This document shows positions 39,417 through 40,304 of a stretch of DNA of 40,304 nucleotides, piece after piece; positions within the stretch are counted from its first letter, which is position 1; each line of letters begins with the position of its first letter. The DNA is taken from contig JAHQVZ010000212.1 of the NCBI GenBank assembly GCA_019634055.1, forward strand, positions 1 through 40,304, written 5' to 3'. The translations under genes and the position numbers were made by a program. This DNA comes from Leptolyngbyaceae cyanobacterium MAG.088 (GTDB lineage: Bacteria > Cyanobacteriota > Cyanobacteriia > Phormidesmidales > Phormidesmidaceae). Under the pieces are notes generated by a model. That model was not told the origin of the DNA. It ran no database searches and was given only the letters and a program-made list of their open reading frames with translations.

Positions 39417-40304
39417 TCAACTCACTTGCCTGGCTTGACGAATGAGAAACCCTCGAACAGCAGCATCTTCTGTTAAGCCGATGGCCTGGGTGTAGGCTGA
39501 TTGGGCCGCAGAGTTGTTGCCGAGCTGTTTTAACAGATAGGCGCGCAGTGCCCAGTAGGGTTGATAGTTTTGGATTGTTTTAGTAGGCATGGCATCAAGT
39601 AAGTCGAGACTTGTGGCCATGCCCTGGGTATGTGCGATCGCAACCGCATGGCCCACTCTGGCCCCAATGGTCGGTGACATCTGAATTAAGCCAGTGTATA
39701 GCTGGGCCAGGGCATACCAATCGGTTTGCTGGGTCACAGCTCGCTGCGCATGGACTGACTGAATAGCGGCCTCTAGCTGAAATCGGCCCATTTTCCCAAA
39801 TGTTGAAGCCTGGTGCAGTTCTCTCTCTGCCTGCTGAATTATGGTTTGTGACCAGAGAGATATGTCTTGTTCCGACAGGGGCACATAGTATCCTGTAGAG
39901 GACCGTCGAGCCTTACGACGAGAGGCACAATAAAGCATTAGTGCTAGCAACCCCCGCGCTTCTGGTTCCTCTGGCATTAGCTGTACACAGAGCTGTGCCA
40001 GCCAGATCGCTTCATCAGCTAACCCTGTGTGACATGGATCGCCGCCTGTTACCGTATCCCACCCCGTTGTGTAGGCGGCATAGATAGCCTCTAGCACAGC
40101 CTCTAACCGAGTGGGTAGGTCTTGAACTTTGGGCAATCGAAAGGGAATGCCCGCATCTCGAATTTTAGCTTTGGCTCGTACTAAACGCTGTCCCATGGTT
40201 GTCGGTGCCACCAAAAAGGCAGAGCCAATCTGAGCGGCATTTAACCCCATAACTGTTTGCAACATCAGCGGTGTGCGAATAGTCATATTGATGGCCGGGT
40301 GGGC
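39417..40304 (-). CDS. ECF-type RNA polymerase sigma factor (SigJ/YlaC-like, DUF6596-type C-terminus), N-terminus beyond window
   Basis: Frame stays open to the window end (AHPAINMTIRTPLMLQTVMGLNAAQIGSAFLVAPTTMGQRLVRAKAKIRDAGIPF), then a long helical C-terminal domain (EAIYAAYTTGWD...LADEAIWLAQLCVQLMPEEPEARGLLALML). Confidence 0.85.
   Translation of the reverse strand, partial: AHPAINMTIRTPLMLQTVMGLNAAQIGSAFLVAPTTMGQRLVRAKAKIRDAGIPFRLPKVQDLPTRLEAVLEAIYAAYTTGWDTVTGGDPCHTGLADEAIWLAQLCVQLMPEEPEARGLLALMLYCASRRKARRSSTGYYVPLSEQDISLWSQTIIQQAERELHQASTFGKMGRFQLEAAIQSVHAQRAVTQQTDWYALAQLYTGLIQMSPTIGARVGHAVAIAHTQGMATSLDLLDAMPTKTIQNYQPYWALRAYLLKQLGNNSAAQSAYTQAIGLTEDAAVRGFLIRQARQVS

Noticed and set aside
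1-40304. CRISPR arrays, tRNA/rRNA genes, transposases, phage genes
   Set aside because: No periodic repeat-spacer pattern, cloverleaf-like segment, transposase-like ORF or phage gene was recognised.

Overview
Cyanobacterial chromosomal window; GCGATCGC (HIP1) is strongly over-represented (I located 15 copies) and several families are cyanobacteria-typical. Order: end of a sugar-nucleotide cluster (rfbG C-terminus, rfbC, SAF/homoserine-dehydrogenase-like oxidoreductase); a sigma-like/DUF1822 pair; a minus-strand signalling cassette (two paralogous DAHL-PAS-HisKA-HATPase-REC-REC hybrid kinases plus a REC-REC-pseudokinase); DAHP synthase (aroF); RidA; PNPOx-like protein; TetR; pfkA; PEP-CTERM protein; MalK-type ABC ATPase; GyrA/ParC-like topoisomerase subunit; a single-REC regulator; TPR protein; a 1806-aa TamB/DUF490 protein; OmpR regulator; malQ; NUDIX; a decayed sigma-like gene plus an intact DUF1822 gene; a four-GAF histidine kinase with cyanobacteriochrome motifs; a cold-shock-domain/TM protein; a truncated ECF sigma factor. 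The most striking unannotated structure is upstream of aroF: two consecutive short leader ORFs packed with Phe/Tyr/Trp codons (MQHQFFYFWFSQVHRQ and MIVCYSWQFTFYFFTPPPGR). Each is followed by its own intrinsic terminator and an alternative antiterminator pairing that starts inside the leader ORF, i.e. a predicted tandem double transcription attenuator. Other notable points: tandem DXCF + Cys-His GAF domains with the 28-residue cysteine spacing, a REC-REC-pseudokinase beside two DAHL hybrid kinases, a degenerate GyrA box, and a sigma-like pseudogene coupled to DUF1822. All calls come from reading the sequence; no searches or folding programs were run.
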